This document shows positions 60,485 to 64,000 of a DNA stretch of 64,000 nt, one piece after another (position 1 is the stretch's first letter; each line of letters begins with the position of its first letter). Position numbers and translations under genes: made by a program. Source of the stretch: Demequina silvatica (GTDB lineage: Bacteria; Actinomycetota; Actinomycetes; Actinomycetales; Demequinaceae); assembly GCF_000971215.1 (NCBI RefSeq), contig NZ_BBMA01000005.1, forward strand, positions 1 through 64,000, given 5' to 3'. Under the pieces are notes generated by a model. That model searched no databases and had not been told where the DNA came from. It worked only from the letters and a program-made list of their open reading frames with translations.

Positions 60485-60614
60485 CGACTTTCCGTTTCTC
60501 TGAAGGAGGGGTCCGCAAGGGGACGATGCGCCGGCGGGGTTCACGCAGGTCGCGGGGCTGTGCACGGATAGGCAGGGCGGATCAGCGATCGATCCTGCAT
60601 GCAGGTGGAGGGCC

Positions 60615-60657
60615 ACCCGTATGGCGGACGGATGCGGGATCCGTCCGCCATACGGGT
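60615..60657 (-). terminator. Strong hairpin after the GH3 gene
   Basis: Perfect 19-bp inverted repeat (ACCCGTATGGCGGACGGAT and its complement) with a 5-base loop, 30 bp beyond the GH3 stop. The longest perfect hairpin in the window. No U-run follows; it could also act in mRNA stabilisation. Confidence 0.75.
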
Positions 60658-60687
60658 CGGGGGGAAGGTGGTCGGCGGCGCGCCCCG

Positions 60688-63429
60688 CTAGGACGCGTCC
60701 ATCGCGTGCGATCCGGCGACGGTGAACAGGATGTTGTGCACGCGCTCGCGCAGCGCCTCACCCATGCCCACCGGGTCCGCGTCGACGGCGGCCTTGGTGG
60801 ACTTCACGGTCGCGGAGGGGAACACCGCGAGCATCCAGTCGTTGCCGCCGCGCGCGGCGAGCTCGGGGTCCATCCAGCCGCCGAGCACGGCGTCGGTGGA
60901 CACGAAGCCCTCGAAGCCCCACTCGCCGCGCAGGACCTCCTCGAGCAGGTCCTCGTTGCCGCCGGCCCAGCTCCCGCCGAGGTTGATGAACGAGCTCATC
61001 GCGCCCGCCGCATCGGCCTCCTTGACCGCGATCTCGAACGGCTGGAGGTACAGCTCACGCAGCGCCTGCTCCGACGCGAACACGTTGATGCCCGTGCGTG
61101 CGTTGGTCTCCTGATCGTTGAGCACGAAGTGCTTGATGGTGGTCGGCACGCCCTGGTCCTGCGAGCCCGACACCACGGCCGCGGCCATCTTGCCGGTGAG
61201 CAGCGGGTCCTCCGAGAAGTACTCGAAGTCACGGCCGCCCAGCGCCGTGCGGTGCAGGTTCATGCCGGGGGCGTACCAGACCTCGACGCCGTACGCCTTC
61301 GCCTCGTTGCCCACCGACTCGCCCCACGCGTACGCGAGCTCGTCGTTCCACGTCGAGGCGATGACCACCTCGGTCGGGTAGGCCGCGGAGTCGAGCGGCG
61401 AGAAGAGCGAGTTGAGACCCGCGGGGCTGTCGAGCATGGTGATCGAGGGGACGCCCAGGCGCTCCACCGCGACCGACTGGTACGCGCCGTAGGAGAACAG
61501 GTCCACCTGCTCGTCGAGCGTGAGCTGGTCCAGGAACGCGTCCCACTGCGGGTCGTCGTGCTCGAGGCCCACCATGTCGGCGAGCGTCAGCCCGTTCTCG
61601 GCGCCGTAAGTGGGCGCCTCGCCCTCGGCGGGCTCGAACGTCGGGTCCATGAGCGCGAGCACCTGGTCGGACGCCTCCTCGGTGCCGTCGGGAGCGGCCG
61701 GGTAGGTGGCCTCCCAGTCCGCGCGGGAGAGGTAGGTGAGGTCGCCCTCGACGTAGTCGAAGCGGTTCTCGTACGCGACGCCGGTGCCCGCGTCCGCGTC
61801 GAAGGTGACGTCGTTCGCGACGGTCACGGTGGACGATGCGACGGGCGAGTGGACGTCGGAACGTGCGGAGATCTCGTAGTCGCCGGCCTCCAGCACGTAC
61901 GCGCCGCCCGCGGCGGTGTCCCAGGACGCCATGTCCTGGACCGCGAACTCGACGGTGACGGTCTCGGAGGCGCCGGGCTCGAGCAGCCCCGTCTTCGCGT
62001 AGCCGGCAAGCTCGATCGAGGACTTCTCGATGTCGCCGGTGTACGGTGCGGAGAAGTAGACCTGGACCACGTCCTTGCCCGCGACGTCGCCGGTGTTGGT
62101 GACGGTCACGTCGACGGACACGGTCTCGTCGGTCATCACCGGCTCCGCGGTCTCCCAGTCGAAGGAGGTGTAGCTGAGGCCGTAGCCGAACGGGAACTGC
62201 ACCGTCTCGGCGTAGCCCGCCTCGTCGCCCTCGTAGCGGGTCTCGTAGTACCGGTAGCCGACGTAGATGCCCTCCTCGTAGTCGAGGAACGAGCGCTTGA
62301 CGTTCGTGTAGTCGTGGTCCCCGAAGTTCTCGGTCGCGGGGGCCGTCGACACGTCGTACGCGTACGTGTCGGTGAGGCGACCGGACGGGTTGACCTCTCC
62401 GGTGAGGACCTTCGCGAGCGAGGTCGCGCCCTGGGGCCCGGGGGTGCCCATCCACACGGCGGCGGTGATCTCGGGGTACTCGTCGAGGAAGCCGAGCTCC
62501 ATCTGGTTGCCGGAGTTCACGACCACGATGACGTTGTCCTGGACCGCCGTGACCTTGTCGAGCAGCTCGCGCTGCGCGTCGTTGAGCTGGAGCTGCTCCT
62601 GCGAGAAGTCGGAGCCTTCGGAGCCGTCGTTGCCCACCACCACGATCGCGGTGTCGGAGAAGGACTGCGCCTGCGCGAGCACGTCCTCGGTGAGGTAGTC
62701 CGGAGCGGGCTCCTTCTCCCCGCCGAGCATCGCGCCGGCGATCTGCACCAGGAAGTTGCTGGAGCCCTCGGAGTGCTCGGCGCCCGCGTCCTCCATCGTC
62801 GCGTAGAGGTCCGTGTTGTAGGCGACGCCCTGGGCCTCGAGCGCCTCGTACAGCGTGGGCGCGCCCGCGGTGTCGGAGCCGCCGGAACCGCCGCCGCCCA
62901 GGCGCAGGTTGAACGAGGAGAACGAGAACACGTTGACGCCGCCGGTCAGGGGCAGCGCGTCGCCCTCGTTCTTGAGCAGCACCATGCCCTCGTCCGAGAT
63001 GGACTCGGAGACGCCGAGCGCGGCCTCACGGGCGGCGGCCGCCTCGGGGGTGTCGTCGGTGAAGCTGAGCGACGCGACGCGCGCGAGCCCGCCCACGTAG
63101 GGGGCGGCCAGGGCGCCGATCCCGATGACGGCGACGCCGGTGACGCCCCAACCGATCGCGCGGCGACGGCGGTGGCTGACCTTCCGGTAGACGCGCTCGC
63201 GTCGCTTGAGCTCGCGACGCTGGGCGCGGTTCATGGTGGCGCGCACCTCCGCGCGCTCCTCCTTCGCCGTGGCCTTCGCCTCCTTCGCGGCGGCCTTGTC
63301 GGCGGCCTTGGCGGCGGTGCGCTCGTCGGGCGTCATCGCCTTCAGCTCGTCGCGGCGCGCCTGCGTGGCCGCGCGCTCGTCCTTGACGCGCGCGACGGCC
63401 TCCTGCTTGATCTCTTTGCGGGTAGCCAT
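60688..63429 (-). CDS. Membrane-anchored GH3 glycosidase with reversed domain order
   Basis: 913-aa protein. Residues 1-90 are a highly charged Lys/Glu/Arg/Ala helix (KAADKAAAKEAKATAKEERA), 91-113 a TM segment, so the enzyme is outside and the helix is cytosolic. The GH3 domains then appear in the order (alpha/beta) sandwich first (about 130-400), fibronectin-like domain next (about 430-560), and the catalytic TIM barrel last (about 610-880). The nucleophile is Asp846 in GFVSTDAVLGG; TTIKHFVLNDQET is the barrel KH motif. This reversed order is known in some GH3 beta-glucosidases. The start follows GAGAGA; the gene begins 7 bp after the upstream GH3. Confidence 0.88.
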   Translation of the reverse strand: MATRKEIKQEAVARVKDERAATQARRDELKAMTPDERTAAKAADKAAAKEAKATAKEERAEVRATMNRAQRRELKRRERVYRKVSHRRRRAIGWGVTGVAVIGIGALAAPYVGGLARVASLSFTDDTPEAAAAREAALGVSESISDEGMVLLKNEGDALPLTGGVNVFSFSSFNLRLGGGGSGGSDTAGAPTLYEALEAQGVAYNTDLYATMEDAGAEHSEGSSNFLVQIAGAMLGGEKEPAPDYLTEDVLAQAQSFSDTAIVVVGNDGSEGSDFSQEQLQLNDAQRELLDKVTAVQDNVIVVVNSGNQMELGFLDEYPEITAAVWMGTPGPQGATSLAKVLTGEVNPSGRLTDTYAYDVSTAPATENFGDHDYTNVKRSFLDYEEGIYVGYRYYETRYEGDEAGYAETVQFPFGYGLSYTSFDWETAEPVMTDETVSVDVTVTNTGDVAGKDVVQVYFSAPYTGDIEKSSIELAGYAKTGLLEPGASETVTVEFAVQDMASWDTAAGGAYVLEAGDYEISARSDVHSPVASSTVTVANDVTFDADAGTGVAYENRFDYVEGDLTYLSRADWEATYPAAPDGTEEASDQVLALMDPTFEPAEGEAPTYGAENGLTLADMVGLEHDDPQWDAFLDQLTLDEQVDLFSYGAYQSVAVERLGVPSITMLDSPAGLNSLFSPLDSAAYPTEVVIASTWNDELAYAWGESVGNEAKAYGVEVWYAPGMNLHRTALGGRDFEYFSEDPLLTGKMAAAVVSGSQDQGVPTTIKHFVLNDQETNARTGINVFASEQALRELYLQPFEIAVKEADAAGAMSSFINLGGSWAGGNEDLLEEVLRGEWGFEGFVSTDAVLGGWMDPELAARGGNDWMLAVFPSATVKSTKAAVDADPVGMGEALRERVHNILFTVAGSHAMDAS

Positions 63430-63436
63430 GTCTCTC

Positions 63437-64000
63437 TCAATCCTTGCGTGACGCGCGCTCGCTCCTTCGCCGAGCGCGCCAGGCGCCTCCGACGCGGGCG
63501 AGCCCGCGCCAGAAGCGACGGTTGACCATGAGCAGCAGGCCGTCGAGCATCGCCTCGTCGACCCTGCCGCCGCTCATGCGCGCGACCGACCGGAACGGCA
63601 GGTCGAGCACGAATCTGGTGTTGTTGGCCGCGAGCGGCCTGCCGAGCGCCATGAGCACGGCGCCCGCCGTGTCGACCGTCCAGTACAGGAGGCCGCCGAA
63701 GCCGCCACGCCCCCGGCATTGGGCGATGATGTCGGCGCGCGTGAGCGGCCGGTCGCGGTCCCAGGTCGCCGCCGGCAACGGCCGTCCGAGCAGGGCCTCG
63801 AACTCGGCCGCGTCGACGTCCTCGACGTGGCCCGACAGGTAGTGCGGAAGCCGCGCGGCGTCCGGCGTGGTCCAGGGGTCGCCCGCGACCACCAGTTCCG
63901 CGCGCGCCCGGATGTCGCGGGACGATGCACCGGCCAGGATCGCGTACGAGCCTCCGACGGCGCGCCACCGGTCGGCGGCGGCGTCGTAGACGTGGAACGC
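63437..64000 (-). CDS. GH3 glycosidase, C-terminal part (runs off the window)
   Basis: 187 codons of a gene whose start lies beyond base 64000. The first part (FHVYDAAADRWRAVGGSYAI, LAGASSRDIRARAELVVAGD) is the end of the fibronectin-III-like domain of conventional GH3 beta-glucosidases. The rest (about 150 residues: EFEALLGRPLPAATWDRD, DLPFRSVARMSGGRVDEAML, GLLLMVNRRFWRGLARVGG) is the C-terminal helical extension found in some bacterial GH3 enzymes. Co-transcribed with the reversed-order GH3 downstream. Confidence 0.75.
   Translation of the reverse strand, partial: AFHVYDAAADRWRAVGGSYAILAGASSRDIRARAELVVAGDPWTTPDAARLPHYLSGHVEDVDAAEFEALLGRPLPAATWDRDRPLTRADIIAQCRGRGGFGGLLYWTVDTAGAVLMALGRPLAANNTRFVLDLPFRSVARMSGGRVDEAMLDGLLLMVNRRFWRGLARVGGAWRARRRSERASRKD

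Larger units (their letters stand above)
2125..63929. repeat. Dispersed motif GGGACGATGCGNNGG (30 exact 10-bp cores)
   Basis: Exact GGACGATGCG on the plus strand begins at 2126, 8178, 14795, 18307, 19171, 24390, 27156, 33390, 38309, 45923, 48259, 57859, 59724, 60521, 61831. Its complement CGCATCGTCC begins at 3973, 10128, 12234, 13482, 17209, 25266, 29444, 36996, 43338, 43489, 45164, 46269, 50560, 56053, 59502. Eighteen extend to GGGACGATGCG, and about two-thirds have GG two bases further on. One- or two-mismatch forms lie at about 8487, 10683, 22943, 25597, 27514, 30711, 33801, 39977, 52695 and 63919. Nine exact copies are intergenic (2126, 3973, 13482, 14795, 25266, 38309, 43338, 56053, 60521). 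Positions were found by reading, so a few may be missed. Confidence 0.88.

Noticed and set aside
2125..63929. Dispersed motif as a KOPS-like or other strand-polar chromosome-segregation signal
   Set aside because: The two orientations are equally frequent (15 and 15) with no switch along the window, so no polarity is visible here. A whole-genome plot could still show one.
1..64000. tRNA genes, rRNA genes, insertion sequences, prophage or CRISPR arrays
   Set aside because: None seen on reading both strands. No transposase, integrase or Cas-like protein is encoded, and gene composition is uniform across the window.

Overview
The window is 64 kb of high-GC actinobacterial DNA (about 70% G+C by eye; many GTG starts; Shine-Dalgarno sequences of the AAGGAG/GGAGG type; actinobacterial LldD, RNase P RNA and MmyB-type regulators). 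The gene content, with many plant-polysaccharide glycosidases, suggests a soil, plant or sediment member of the Micrococcales (for example the Cellulomonas, Demequina or Isoptericola neighbourhood). That placement is inferred; no rRNA or other taxonomic marker is present.

Layout. 0-5 kb: a sortase-type cell-wall protein, a CPBP membrane protease, a NarL-type two-component pair and a small alarmone synthetase. 4.8-19 kb: a complete L-rhamnose regulon, with a LacI-family regulator, rhaI, rhaM, the aldolase/dehydrogenase fusion rhaEW, rhaB, lldD, a second aldolase rhaD, lactaldehyde reductase fucO, a GH43 glycosidase and a GH78 alpha-L-rhamnosidase. Four near-identical 12-bp operators (TGAAACGATTCA type) sit at its four promoter regions. 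No rhamnose transporter is present. 19-26.5 kb: an efflux pump, an MmyB-type regulator with an alcohol dehydrogenase, a TetR/membrane-protein pair with a clear palindromic operator flanked by two paralogous lipoproteins, and an HtrA-like protease. 26.8-35.2 kb: a second carbohydrate locus (galM, DUF5107-TPR protein, cellulase-like hydrolase, AraC regulator, GH35 beta-galactosidase). 35-43 kb: TetR/MATE/kinase operon, SNF2 helicase, MmyB-SDR pair and rnpB. 43-58 kb: aminotransferase, GH30 glycosidase, YaaA, SDRs, a third MmyB regulator, two ion/anion permeases, a pepA operon and aldo-keto reductases. 58-64 kb: small unknown proteins, an esterase, a PAP2 phosphatase and two GH3 beta-glucosidases, one with reversed domain order and a membrane anchor.

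The rhamnose genes form a catabolic unit. GH78 would release rhamnose from plant glycans; RhaM/RhaI/RhaB convert it to rhamnulose-1-phosphate; RhaEW or RhaD cleave that to DHAP and L-lactaldehyde; lactaldehyde is then oxidised to lactate and pyruvate (RhaW part plus LldD) or reduced to 1,2-propanediol (FucO).

The strongest unexplained signal is a dispersed non-palindromic motif, GGGACGATGCGNNGG. Its 10-bp core GGACGATGCG occurs 30 times exactly (15 in each orientation) by my manual count, about one per 2 kb, both inside genes and between them. About 0.3 copies would be expected from base composition. This density resembles DNA-uptake-sequence or genome-organising motifs and is not explained by any annotated feature.
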